From Ruminococcus sp. (GTDB lineage Bacteria > Bacillota > Clostridia > Oscillospirales > Ruminococcaceae), in NCBI GenBank assembly GCA_016290875.1, contig JAEEVL010000003.1, positions 121,538 through 185,537 of the forward strand: a stretch of DNA of 64,000 nt. Direction: 5' to 3'. This document shows positions 9,065 through 17,421 of this stretch, in pieces. A model generated the notes under the pieces. That model searched no databases and was not told the DNA's origin. It saw only the letters and a program-made list of their open reading frames with translations. The position numbers and the translations under genes are program-made. Position 1 is the first letter of the stretch, and the number at the start of each line of letters is the position of its first letter.

Positions 9065-11473
9065 TTATCTGAGATGCCAGATATTGTCTGCGTACTCTGT
9101 AACAGCACGGTCAGCTGAGAAGATACCAGCACCGGCGATGTTGTTAAGAGACATCTTTGCCCATTTCAGCTTGTCATTATAACATTCTGTAATGTACTGC
9201 TGAGCATTTCTGTAGCTGTCAAAGTCAGCGAGTACCATATAAGGATCCTTATCCTTGAGTGATGAAGCCACATCATTGAATGTGCAGCCGTTTATGCCGT
9301 GATACATACGCTCGATAGCTTCGTGGATACGTCCGTCATTATTGAAGTAGTCTGTCGGATTGTAGCCTCTTGCTCTGAGCTCATTTACCTCAGGAGTGGT
9401 CATACCGAAGATAACGATATTCTCATCACCGCAGGCATCCTTGATCTCGATGTTAGCACCGTCGAGAGTTCCGAGTGTGATAGCGCCGTTGAGCATGAGC
9501 TTCATACAGCCTGTACCGGAAGCCTCTGTACCAGCAAGCGAGATCTGCTCGGAGATGTCAGCAGCCGGCATAAGATGCTCGGAAAGGGTTACACAGTAGT
9601 TCTCGAGGAATATTACCTGGAGCTTCTGACTTATCTTGGGATTCTTTCTTATCTCCTCGGAGATAGCCCAGATCATCTTTATAATCTGCTTAGCGAGGTA
9701 GTAACCCGGAGCAGCCTTTGCAGCGAAGATATAAGTCTTGGGAGTGAAAGGTGCATCGGGGTTATTGAGGAGGTAAGCGTAGTCTGTGAGTATATTCATT
9801 ACGTTGAGGTGCTGTCTCTTGTATTCGTGGAGACGCTTAACCTGAACGTCGAAAATGCTGTCTGTATTGAGGATTATGTCGCTCTCGCGCTTTACATAGT
9901 TTGCAAAGCTCTCCTTGCTGAGCTTCTTTACTTCGAGAAGCTTGTTGAGGACTTCCTCATCGTTTTCGAACTTCTTGAGGTTTGCGAGTTCCTCAGCGTC
10001 CTTGATGAACTTCGGACCGATAGTGTCGGAAAGGAGCTTTGTGAGTCCGGGATTTGACTGGTAGAGCCATCTTCTGTAAGCGATACCATTGGTAACGTTC
10101 TTGAACTTCTCGGGAGTATTCTCATACTCATCGTGGAACACCGACTGCTTGATGATCTCTGAATGGAGCTTGGATACGCCGTTTACGCTGTGTGAAGCAG
10201 CAACGCAGAGTGAAGCCATATGGATCATATTGTCCTTGATTATGGACATACGTGTGGTCTTTGCGCTGTCGTAGCCGTTTCTCTCCATGAGTGACTGGCA
10301 GTAGCGGTTGTTTATCTCAACTATGATAGAGAATATACGCGGAATGATAGTCTTAACGAGGTTGACATCCCACTTCTCGAGAGCCTCAGCCATAACTGTG
10401 TGGTTGGTGTAGGCAAAGGTATGAGTTACGATGTCCCATGCCTTCTCCCATGTATATCCGCAGTCGTCAAGAAGTATACGCATGAGCTCGGGGATAGCGA
10501 GAGTCGGATGAGTATCATTGATGTGGATAGCCACCTTGTCAGCGAGATTTTCAAGGGTACCATAAACGTTCATATGGGTGTTTACGATGTCTCCGATAGA
10601 AGCAGCACAGAGGAAGTACTGCTGACGGAGGCGAAGACTCTTGCCCTCGTTGTGGTTATCGTTAGGATAAAGTATCTTTGAAATAGCGTTTGCGATAGAG
10701 TTCTGTGCGAGAGCCTGATCATACTTGCCCTTGTTGAACATCTCCATGTTGAAGTTAGGAGCCTTAGCGGACCAGAGTCTGAGAACTGAAACGCCGTCGC
10801 CGCCGTAGCCTGCAACATACATATCATAAGGTGTAGCCACAACGGTATTGTAATTTACGTGGGAGATATAGTGGTACTGGTTGTCCCAGTATTCCTGGAG
10901 ATCGCCCTCGAAGTGGATGTCGATAGCGAGCTCGGGCTTAGGAACGAGCCATACAGAGCCGCCGGGGAGCCAGTTGTCGGGAAGCTCAGTCTGCCAGCCA
11001 TCTTCAAGCTTCTGCTGGAAGATGCCGTACTCATAGCAGATAGAGTGTCCCATTGCCGGGAAGCCTGTTGTAGCAAGACCATCAAGATAGCAAGCTGCAA
11101 GACGGCCGAGACCGCCATTTCCGAGACCTGCGTCAGGCTCGTGCTCGTAAATCTTATCGAGGTTTATATCGTGTTCCTTGAGCATAGCCTTGACATCGTC
11201 TGCAAGCTCAAGGTTGTAAAGGCTTGTTTTGAGGGAGCGTCCCATGAGGAACTCCATTGAAAGGTAATAGACCTGCTTTCCGCCTACTGAATGGGTATGG
11301 TTGATAAAGCTCTGTCTCTTTGCGCCGAGTATCTCAACTATAATAGATGAGAGCACCTGATAGACCTGCTTGTCAGAAGCCTCCTCAGGAGAAACGCTAT
11401 ATAAGAGCTGCAGCTTTCTCGGAAATTCTTCTCTGATGGATTTCATTAAGGGGTTGATCTTCTTGTTAGCCAT
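9065..11473 (-). CDS. glgP: Glycogen/alpha-glucan phosphorylase
   Basis: An 802-residue GT35 phosphorylase releasing glucose-1-phosphate from glycogen or maltodextrin ends. Clear family blocks are VYYLSMEFLMGRSL, EPDAGLGNGGLGRLAACYLD, VAIHINDTHPTLAIPELMR and VKRLHEYKRQHLNVMNIL. The PLP site reads EASGTGCMKLMLNGA, where the lysine forms the Schiff base; cysteine replaces the usual asparagine in GTGNMK. The open frame reaches 11530, but GGAG lies seven bases before the ATG at 11473 (MANKKINPLMKS), so that start is used. It is first in a transcript with the GH13 gene, with an intercistronic hairpin between. Cytoplasmic. Confidence 0.96.
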   Translation of the reverse strand: MANKKINPLMKSIREEFPRKLQLLYSVSPEEASDKQVYQVLSSIIVEILGAKRQSFINHTHSVGGKQVYYLSMEFLMGRSLKTSLYNLELADDVKAMLKEHDINLDKIYEHEPDAGLGNGGLGRLAACYLDGLATTGFPAMGHSICYEYGIFQQKLEDGWQTELPDNWLPGGSVWLVPKPELAIDIHFEGDLQEYWDNQYHYISHVNYNTVVATPYDMYVAGYGGDGVSVLRLWSAKAPNFNMEMFNKGKYDQALAQNSIANAISKILYPNDNHNEGKSLRLRQQYFLCAASIGDIVNTHMNVYGTLENLADKVAIHINDTHPTLAIPELMRILLDDCGYTWEKAWDIVTHTFAYTNHTVMAEALEKWDVNLVKTIIPRIFSIIVEINNRYCQSLMERNGYDSAKTTRMSIIKDNMIHMASLCVAASHSVNGVSKLHSEIIKQSVFHDEYENTPEKFKNVTNGIAYRRWLYQSNPGLTKLLSDTIGPKFIKDAEELANLKKFENDEEVLNKLLEVKKLSKESFANYVKRESDIILNTDSIFDVQVKRLHEYKRQHLNVMNILTDYAYLLNNPDAPFTPKTYIFAAKAAPGYYLAKQIIKMIWAISEEIRKNPKISQKLQVIFLENYCVTLSEHLMPAADISEQISLAGTEASGTGCMKLMLNGAITLGTLDGANIEIKDACGDENIVIFGMTTPEVNELRARGYNPTDYFNNDGRIHEAIERMYHGINGCTFNDVASSLKDKDPYMVLADFDSYRNAQQYITECYNDKLKWAKMSLNNIAGAGIFSADRAVTEYADNIWHLR

Positions 11474-11591
11474 ATAATAACTCCATTCTGCCGCAGACGG
11501 TGCGGCGTTATTACATCGCGTATAATCCATATCCCCACAAAAGGCTGACGGCCAAGTGCCGCCAAAGACGATTACACGCGGTATATTTCAT

Positions 11592-11620
11592 ATTATACTA
11601 TGTTTTATCAATTATTTCAA
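11592..11620 (-). promoter_or_regulatory. Promoter of glgP
   Basis: Minus-strand TTGAAA (11620-11615) and TATAAT (11597-11592) with a 17-bp spacer, leaving a leader of about 110 bases before the glgP ATG. The leader holds a GCCGCACCGTCTGCGGC inverted repeat just before the ribosome site that could affect translation. Confidence 0.75.
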
Positions 11621-11831
11621 CTGTATATTTCAACAAATATTTATCCGCAAAATTTACATATTGCGAATTTGCACCAAATCAAGCCGTGAAATGCCTGTGC
11701 TAAAGGCGGCTGTTCTTGTGCAGAACGACGAAACAGAAGAATTTCACAAAAAAATTTAGTAGATTTTAACAGTAAAAACTGCCTGTTGATACAGCCTTCG
11801 ACATTTTTAAAAAATAAAACATTAAAAATGT

Positions 11832-11860
11832 TTGAAATCCGGCGAGATATGTGATATAAT
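11832..11860 (+). promoter_or_regulatory. Promoter of the 11943 membrane-protein gene
   Basis: TTGAAA (11832-11837), 17-bp spacer, TATAAT (11855-11860). Together with the glgP promoter it makes the 11474-11942 gap a divergent promoter region; nothing else was recognised in that gap. Confidence 0.8.
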
Positions 11861-11942
11861 AAACTTATCTTCCGCTTGCAGGCGGATCATGTAACAAAAG
11901 AACGACTACAAAAACGAAAAAAAGAAAAGGAAATGATCGGCT

Positions 11943-13124
11943 ATGGAAAAGAAAAAAGGTTTTTCGATACTTAAGATTTTTATTGTAATAGTATGTCTGG
12001 CAGCTATACTCAGTGCTGTTGTGACAAATATCGCATTCTCAAACGATAAGATACCCGGTATTCTCGGTCGCTATATCTACGTAGTTGACAAGAAGGACGA
12101 TATGGGCAGCTACGTCAGTGAAGGCGCAGCTCTCCTCGCAAAGGATGCCAAGAATCAGACCATCACAAACGGTCAGATAGTTCTCTGCAAACCTGCCGGC
12201 AGCGATGAATACCGTCTCCGCGAGATCATCAATGCTGATACAGTAAACGACAAGTACGGCACAAAGGACGCTTCCCACATTGATAAGGCAAGCGATGACA
12301 CTCCGGCTACTATCAGCAAGAATGATATCCTTGCAGTATGCTCCGGCTATCCGGAGAGTAAGGATCTCGGTGCTTTCATTACATTCACAACATCTATAAA
12401 GGGAATACTCCTTCTCCTTATTCTTCCCTGCGTTATCCTTGTAATACTCATCATCGCAAAGATCGCTTCTTCCAGCGATGATCTCGACGATGAGAACTTC
12501 GACTTCTACGAATACGACGAGGAAGCAGGAAAAGCTCCTCAGGTACGTTCACACGTAAAGTCAGGCAATCCGCTCTTCGAGGCTAATCAGGAGATACAGC
12601 CCAGCGACGAGCTCGAGCGCAAGAAGATGTCTATCGCTGAGAACTTCAGCCAGAAGAAAGTAAATCCCGATTCCCCCTATCAGAAGGAAAAGGAGCGCAC
12701 AGTTCAGTTCAGGGCACAGCGTTCTGCTGAATCCGCTTTTGCTGCAAAGAATGTTGGTGGTTCTTCATCAACTGCTCCTACAGCTGACGCACTCCGTGAG
12801 GAAATGCTCAGAAAGACCGCAGAAGCTGAGAGAACAGGTTCATTCAGCGTTAAGCCTGCCGAGGACAAGAAGCCTGCTGTTCCGGACAATACAGGAGTTC
12901 TCTCCAAGTCTCAGCTCGCAGAGATGTCAAGAGACGACGTTCCGAGAACAACACCGCTCAGAAGCCAGTCAGCAGCTCCGGCACCGGCAAAGAAGCCTGC
13001 AACACCCGATATCACAGATATTCTCAGAAAGACCGATACAACAGCTTCAAAGAAGAAGCCCGTATCTGATATGTCAGTCGATGATCTTCTCCAGCTCATC
13101 GAGAACGAAAAGAAGAAACTCTGA
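11943..13124 (+). CDS. Two-TM membrane protein, signal-peptidase-like fold, catalytic motif absent
   Basis: A 393-residue protein. A TM helix (about 10-32) is followed by an extracellular segment (about 33-150) with a pattern like the beta-rich domain of S26 signal peptidases (GQIVLCKPAGSDEYRLREII), a second TM (about 155-180), then a roughly 215-residue cytoplasmic tail rich in Lys, Ser, Ala and Pro. The Ser/Lys catalytic motif of signal peptidases is not seen, so I would not call it a peptidase. The tail contains a repeated idea (PDNTGVLSKSQLAEMS, PDITDILRKTD, SDMSVDDLLQLI), perhaps short partner-binding motifs. It has its own promoter and terminator, so it is monocistronic. Function unknown. 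Confidence 0.7.
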   Translation: MEKKKGFSILKIFIVIVCLAAILSAVVTNIAFSNDKIPGILGRYIYVVDKKDDMGSYVSEGAALLAKDAKNQTITNGQIVLCKPAGSDEYRLREIINADTVNDKYGTKDASHIDKASDDTPATISKNDILAVCSGYPESKDLGAFITFTTSIKGILLLLILPCVILVILIIAKIASSSDDLDDENFDFYEYDEEAGKAPQVRSHVKSGNPLFEANQEIQPSDELERKKMSIAENFSQKKVNPDSPYQKEKERTVQFRAQRSAESAFAAKNVGGSSSTAPTADALREEMLRKTAEAERTGSFSVKPAEDKKPAVPDNTGVLSKSQLAEMSRDDVPRTTPLRSQSAAPAPAKKPATPDITDILRKTDTTASKKKPVSDMSVDDLLQLIENEKKKL

Positions 13125-13130
13125 TACTGT

Positions 13131-13157
13131 ACGGACCGCTAAGGCGGTCCGTTTTTA
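13131..13157 (+). terminator. Terminator after the 11943 gene
   Basis: ACGGACCGC / GCGGTCCGT stem with a short loop followed by TTTTT, seven bases after the stop codon. Confidence 0.88.
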
Positions 13158-13238
13158 TGGTCGGCTTCGTGAAACGAACTCCGTACGGCAGAACGCATCT
13201 TCCGGAAACGGCATTTCACGTATTATCCAAAATAATTA

Positions 13239-13267
13239 TTGACAAACCGCTAATAATATATTATAAT
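13239..13267 (+). promoter_or_regulatory. Promoter of the 13299 gene
   Basis: Consensus TTGACA (13239-13244), 17-bp spacer, TATAAT (13262-13267). Translation starts about 25 bases after the predicted transcription start. Confidence 0.85.
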
Positions 13268-13298
13268 TACATTATATCCGGACTGTGAGGTTATATAA

Positions 13299-14114
13299 AT
13301 GACGCGAAAGAACAACTTTGGAAAAATGATAATAATTATGTCGCTTATAATGGGCGCACTTTCGCTGGCACTTATGCTCATCTCCAACGAGAGGGAGAAG
13401 AACAACAACCAGTCCATAACCATTGATCTCGGAACTATGCAGCTCGTTCAGCTCGAAGGGCCCAGGGACGGCGACACTATCGCCATCGTGGACACAACGC
13501 TCGGCGAAGTAAGATTCAGATTATACCCTGAATACTGCCCGAATGCCGTTGCAAACTTCATTTCCCTTGCTGAGAGCGGCTATTATGACGGAACTTACGT
13601 ATTTGACGCAAAACAGGGAGCTTACTCCGTAATGGGGGCTACGGGCAAAGACGGCTCGGTAGCGGGCGGATTTTCCCAGGATCAGGAGCACATCAAAAGA
13701 GAACTCCATCAGAATCTCTGGCCGTTCAGAGGAGCAGTCTGCCTGTTCAATACATCTTACGAGCAGACCTTCAAGCAGAAGATATTAGGCGGCGGAACAT
13801 ATTACTGCGGAAGCCGTTTCACTCTGCTCAATTCCGTAAAATTCGATGAGGAATTCAGCAACGAGATACGCGAGTCATCGATAAACAAGAAACTCGCAGA
13901 AGCCTTCATCCAAAAGGGCGGTATCCCGAATTTCTCACAGCAGGTGACCATAATAGGTCAGACCTATGACGGTTTTGATGTTGTAGACAAGCTTGCATCG
14001 CTCGAAACACAGAACTCCGGCAAATATGACGTTCCTGTTGAAGATGTAAAGATAAATTCCGTAAAAATCGAGAAATATTCGTCTGCCGAAGCCTCAAGCG
14101 CTGCCGCAGATTAA
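13299..14114 (+). CDS. Membrane-anchored cyclophilin-like protein lacking the catalytic motif
   Basis: A 271-residue protein with one N-terminal TM helix (about 9-27), then an extracytoplasmic cyclophilin-type domain: TTLGEVRFRLYPEYCPNAVANFISLAESGYYDGT closely follows the cyclophilin start. The next block, where active enzymes have FHRIIxxFMIQGGDPTGTG, here reads VFDAKQGAYSVMGATGKDG, so the catalytic arginine and the QGGDP loop are lost. It is therefore probably a chaperone-like or binding protein rather than an isomerase. The next gene encodes a canonical cyclophilin lipoprotein, so a duplicated pair has diverged. It has its own promoter. Confidence 0.75.
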   Translation: MTRKNNFGKMIIIMSLIMGALSLALMLISNEREKNNNQSITIDLGTMQLVQLEGPRDGDTIAIVDTTLGEVRFRLYPEYCPNAVANFISLAESGYYDGTYVFDAKQGAYSVMGATGKDGSVAGGFSQDQEHIKRELHQNLWPFRGAVCLFNTSYEQTFKQKILGGGTYYCGSRFTLLNSVKFDEEFSNEIRESSINKKLAEAFIQKGGIPNFSQQVTIIGQTYDGFDVVDKLASLETQNSGKYDVPVEDVKINSVKIEKYSSAEASSAAAD

Positions 14115-14188
14115 CAGCATAATATAATAAATATGCAAGTTTTAAGTGAGCGGGTTTGCCCGATTGTCACAAAAATAAAAGCAAACTA

Positions 14189-14217
14189 TTTACAAAGCAG
14201 AGTATTTGTAGTATAAT
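14189..14217 (+). promoter_or_regulatory. Promoter of the cyclophilin lipoprotein gene
   Basis: TTTACA (14189-14194), 17-bp spacer, TATAAT (14212-14217), about 70 bases before the chosen start. Confidence 0.8.
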
Positions 14218-14285
14218 AAAAGGGTTGAATTGAAAGATATAAACACTTGATCCCAAGATAAATGTTTCAGGGAGTGACTTTTTGT

Positions 14286-15170
14286 ATGGTAAAAAAGAAT
14301 ATAGTGGCTATTGCCTGCTGTTTAGCTATGACAGCTGCACTTTCAGGCTGTGGTCAGAAAAATATCAGTGTTTCAGACAGCAAGAAGGCTGCAACTACAT
14401 CCGCTGCTTCTGAATCAAGCAACATCGAATTCGGAAGCGACGTCAGAAACTTTACCGCTCCGGAAAAGGGCGAAAAGATCATTATCCTCAAGGTCAAGGA
14501 CTACGGCGAGATCAAGATCAAGCTCTTCCCGGAATACGCAGAGCTCGGCGTTGAGAATTTCCTCGGTCTTGCTGAACAGAACTACTACGACGGAATTATT
14601 TTCCACAGAATAATCAATAACTTTATGATACAGGGCGGTGACCCCACAGGCACCGGCAGAGGCGGTCAGTCTATCTACGGCGAGAAATTCGACGGAGGTG
14701 TTGATCCCCACCTCATTCACGTTTCCGGAGCTCTTGCTTATGCAAACAGCGGTTCAACTTCAACAAACGGAAGCCAGTTCTACATCGTTACCGGAAACAC
14801 CTACACAGAATCGCAGTTCCCTGAAAACTATCCGGAATCTGCTAAACAGGCATACCTCAAGGCAGGCGGATATCCTTATCTCGACGGCGGCTATACCGTA
14901 TTCGGTCAGGTATTCGACGGACTTGATATAGTATTCAAGCTTCAGCAAGTACAGACAGACAGCAACGACAAGCCTCTCAAAGATGTCGTTATCGAGTCAT
15001 TGACTGTCGGCGAGTACAATGGCGAAGAGCTCAAGTGGTACATCACAGATTATCCGGAATACAGCGGTCAGACAACAGAAGCAGAAAGCGAAGCTTCAGA
15101 AACCGCAGCAGAACAGGAAGATACAACAGCTTCTTCAGAAGAGACCTCTGAGGAAACTTCAGCTGAATAA
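14286..15170 (+). CDS. Cyclophilin-type peptidyl-prolyl isomerase lipoprotein
   Basis: About 294 residues. The leader ends in the lipobox LSGC, so it is lipid-anchored outside the membrane. The cyclophilin domain is complete: LFPEYAELGVENFLGLAEQ, FHRIINNFMIQGGDP with the catalytic arginine, GTGRGGQSIYGEKF, SGSTSTNGSQFYIV, and YTVFGQVFDGLDIV. It should catalyse proline cis-trans isomerisation in exported proteins. A Glu/Thr/Ser-rich 40-residue tail follows. The open frame extends eight codons further up, but the ATG at 14286 begins a standard MVKKN leader with AGGGAG upstream. It lies 75 bp before murA on the same strand with no terminator seen between them. Confidence 0.9.
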   Translation: MVKKNIVAIACCLAMTAALSGCGQKNISVSDSKKAATTSAASESSNIEFGSDVRNFTAPEKGEKIIILKVKDYGEIKIKLFPEYAELGVENFLGLAEQNYYDGIIFHRIINNFMIQGGDPTGTGRGGQSIYGEKFDGGVDPHLIHVSGALAYANSGSTSTNGSQFYIVTGNTYTESQFPENYPESAKQAYLKAGGYPYLDGGYTVFGQVFDGLDIVFKLQQVQTDSNDKPLKDVVIESLTVGEYNGEELKWYITDYPEYSGQTTEAESEASETAAEQEDTTASSEETSEETSAE

Positions 15171-15245
15171 ATATAGTAAAAGACAAAAGAAAGAAAAGTT
15201 CAGGAGCAGATATATATAATCCTGAAAATTAAGGAGAGAAATCAA

Positions 15246-16544
15246 TTGGATAAATTTATAATAAAGGGCGGCAGACGTCTTACAGGCGAAGTCACGATAA
15301 GCGGCGCTAAAAATGCAGCTGTAGCTATCCTTCCCGCTGTTATACTCTCAGATGAACCATGCGTTATCGAGAATGTTCCTTCGATCAGCGATGTCAACAT
15401 CAGCCTCCGTATTCTTACGGAAATGGGCGCTAAGGTCGAAGAACTCGGCAAGGATACTTACAGAATAGATCCCACGCCAATAGACAAATGCTGTGTACCA
15501 TATGAAACTGCAAGGAAAATGCGCGCATCTTATTATTTCCTCGGCGCACTCCTCGGCAAGTTCAATAAGGCAAGAGTTTCTATGCCCGGTGGATGTCCTC
15601 TCGGAGACCGTCCGATAGATCAGCACCTCAAGGCTTTCTCTGCCCTCGGAGCTAACTACTCCCTTACACAGGGTATGATCGACCTCACAGCTGACAAGCT
15701 CAGGGGCAGTCAGATCTTCTTCGACGTTGTTACAGTCGGAGCTACAATGAACGCTATGCTCGCTGCTGTTAAGGCAGAGGGCCTCACAGTTATAGAAAAT
15801 GCCGCTAAGGAACCCCACATCGTTGATCTTGCAAACTTCCTCAACTCCATGGGCGCTAACATCATGGGTGCAGGCACAGATGTTATCAAGATCAGAGGTG
15901 TAGAGCACCTTCACGGTACAAACTACGCAGTTATCCCCGATCAGATCGAGGCAGGAACATTTATGATCGCTGCCGCTGCTACAAAGGGCGACGTTCTCAT
16001 CAAGAACGTTATCCCCAAGCACCTCGAGTCCATCACAAAGAAGCTCGAGAAGATCGGCGTTAATATCGAGCAGTACGATGACAGCCTCAGAGTTTGGGCT
16101 GACGGAAAGCTCGTAAAGGCAAACGTAAAGACAACTCCCCATCCCGGTTTCCCGACCGATATGCAGCCTCAGATAGCTACTCTCCTCACACTTGCTGAGG
16201 GTACAAGCATTGTTACAGAGGGCGTATGGGAGCAGCGTTTCCGCTATGTAGACGAGCTCAGACGCATGGGCGCTGACATTACCGTAAACGGCAAGGTAGC
16301 ACTCATCGAAGGCACAGGCAAGCTCTTCGGCGCACCTGTTAAGGCGTGCGACCTCAGAGCCGGCGCAGCTCTTATCATTGCAGGACTTGCAGCTCAGGGA
16401 ATAACCGAGATCGAGGATATATTCCACATCGAGCGCGGATATGACTGCATGGAAGGCAAGCTCCGTGAGCTCGGCGCAGATATTGAAAAGGTAAATGTTC
16501 CGGACAAGGCATCAGCTAAGTCTGACAAAAAGGAAGCTGTATAA
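15246..16544 (+). CDS. murA: UDP-N-acetylglucosamine 1-carboxyvinyltransferase
   Basis: A 432-residue enzyme of the first committed peptidoglycan step, transferring enolpyruvate from PEP to UDP-GlcNAc. Family marks: TISGAKNAAVAILPA near the start (substrate-binding K22/N23), and SMPGGCPLGDRPID with the catalytic cysteine C117, the fosfomycin target. PTDMQPQIATLLTLAEG and GTFMIAAAAT are also typical. The start is a TTG codon, chosen because GGAGAG lies at proper distance and the family begins MDKFIIKGG. Length matches the family. A strong terminator follows. Cytoplasmic and presumably essential unless a second copy exists elsewhere. Confidence 0.96.
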   Translation: MDKFIIKGGRRLTGEVTISGAKNAAVAILPAVILSDEPCVIENVPSISDVNISLRILTEMGAKVEELGKDTYRIDPTPIDKCCVPYETARKMRASYYFLGALLGKFNKARVSMPGGCPLGDRPIDQHLKAFSALGANYSLTQGMIDLTADKLRGSQIFFDVVTVGATMNAMLAAVKAEGLTVIENAAKEPHIVDLANFLNSMGANIMGAGTDVIKIRGVEHLHGTNYAVIPDQIEAGTFMIAAAATKGDVLIKNVIPKHLESITKKLEKIGVNIEQYDDSLRVWADGKLVKANVKTTPHPGFPTDMQPQIATLLTLAEGTSIVTEGVWEQRFRYVDELRRMGADITVNGKVALIEGTGKLFGAPVKACDLRAGAALIIAGLAAQGITEIEDIFHIERGYDCMEGKLRELGADIEKVNVPDKASAKSDKKEAV

Positions 16545-16548
16545 TACG

Positions 16549-16577
16549 AAAGGCAGACCGCTGGTCTGCCTTTTTTA
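16549..16577 (+). terminator. Terminator after murA
   Basis: AGGCAGACC / GGTCTGCCT stem followed by seven Ts, a few bases after the murA stop. Confidence 0.92.
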
Positions 16578-16605
16578 ATCAACACCGTTTTTACGATACA
16601 CAACA

Positions 16606-16639
16606 AAAAAGCCATAGAGAACATTCTCTATGGCTTTTA
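16606..16639 (-). terminator. Terminator after pssA
   Basis: Perfect 10-bp stem GCCATAGAGA / TCTCTATGGC with ACAT loop, flanked by A-run and T-run so it can act in both directions. It ends the minus-strand pssA transcript and overlaps its last bases. Confidence 0.85.
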
Positions 16640-16641
16640 TC

Positions 16642-17286
16642 TTACTTTGTCTTTGTTTTGTAGAGCATCCATATCAGCTCAATAACGCCTATACCGATAA
16701 ACGAGAGCATAGTCTTCATCGAAGGCTTCTTTACCTTGAAGCGTGTTATGAATGCAAGCGCGATAACAAACATCGCACAGCCGTATACGCAAGGGAAACG
16801 GTCACTTCCTATGTCCTTATGGAAGCTGTAAAGCAGGGGCAGTATTAGCGCAACGCTTGTTACAGGGAGTCCCTCATAAACCTTTCTTACTTCCTCAGTC
16901 TGCTTCTGTCTGTCCTCTTCTGCAACGTTGAAATAAGCAAGTCTTATAACTGCGCACAGCGGGAACATGATAAGCACAGGCATATCCACCCAGTCTCTCA
17001 TACCGACAGAATAGCCGATAACAGCCGGGAGAACTCCGAAACAGACAGCGTCGCAAAGCGAATCTATCTGTATTCCGAACTTTTTCTCTGTCTCAGTACG
17101 GTTTTTCTTGGTTCTTGCCACTTTACCGTCGAACATATCGCACAGTCCGGACACCATAAGACAAATTATGGCGTATTCCGGGTGAGAACCGCAGTCCCCG
17201 ACTCCAAGAGCCAGAAAAATTCCCAGTACAGACGAAACGAGACTCATATATGTAAGAATAACAGTATAGTTATAGTAACCTATCAT
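16642..17286 (-). CDS. pssA: CDP-diacylglycerol-serine O-phosphatidyltransferase family
   Basis: A 214-residue integral membrane enzyme with several hydrophobic helices. The CDP-alcohol phosphatidyltransferase signature DGx2ARx(n)Gx3Dx3D is present: CDMFDGKVARTKKN then GIQIDSLCD. It should join CDP-diacylglycerol to an alcohol, most likely serine, giving phosphatidylserine for phosphatidylethanolamine synthesis. The spacing between the AR and G parts is slightly longer than usual (KNRTETEKKF insert). Upstream GAGG fits the ATG. No psd gene adjoins, so the serine specificity is inferred from similarity and could be another alcohol. Confidence 0.82.
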   Translation of the reverse strand: MIGYYNYTVILTYMSLVSSVLGIFLALGVGDCGSHPEYAIICLMVSGLCDMFDGKVARTKKNRTETEKKFGIQIDSLCDAVCFGVLPAVIGYSVGMRDWVDMPVLIMFPLCAVIRLAYFNVAEEDRQKQTEEVRKVYEGLPVTSVALILPLLYSFHKDIGSDRFPCVYGCAMFVIALAFITRFKVKKPSMKTMLSFIGIGVIELIWMLYKTKTK

Positions 17287-17421
17287 TATATAATCCTCAG
17301 AATTCCGTTAAATATTATTTTTATCCATTCAGTATACTGAATAGAATAATTATAACACAAAAACCGTCAGATTTCAAGTGTTTTGACACATAATCTTATA
17401 AAAATGCAAATAACACCGGTA

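Noticed and set aside
9299..10057. 252-codon ORF opposite glgP
   Set aside because: Antisense shadow of glgP with no matching family or start signals.
11500..11759. Plus-strand ORFs of 67 codons in the glgP/membrane-protein gap
   Set aside because: They run through the glgP promoter on the opposite strand and have no ribosome site.
15348..16427. 359-codon ORF opposite murA
   Set aside because: It is the antisense shadow of a strongly conserved gene, Cys/Ser/Leu-rich, with no ribosome site.
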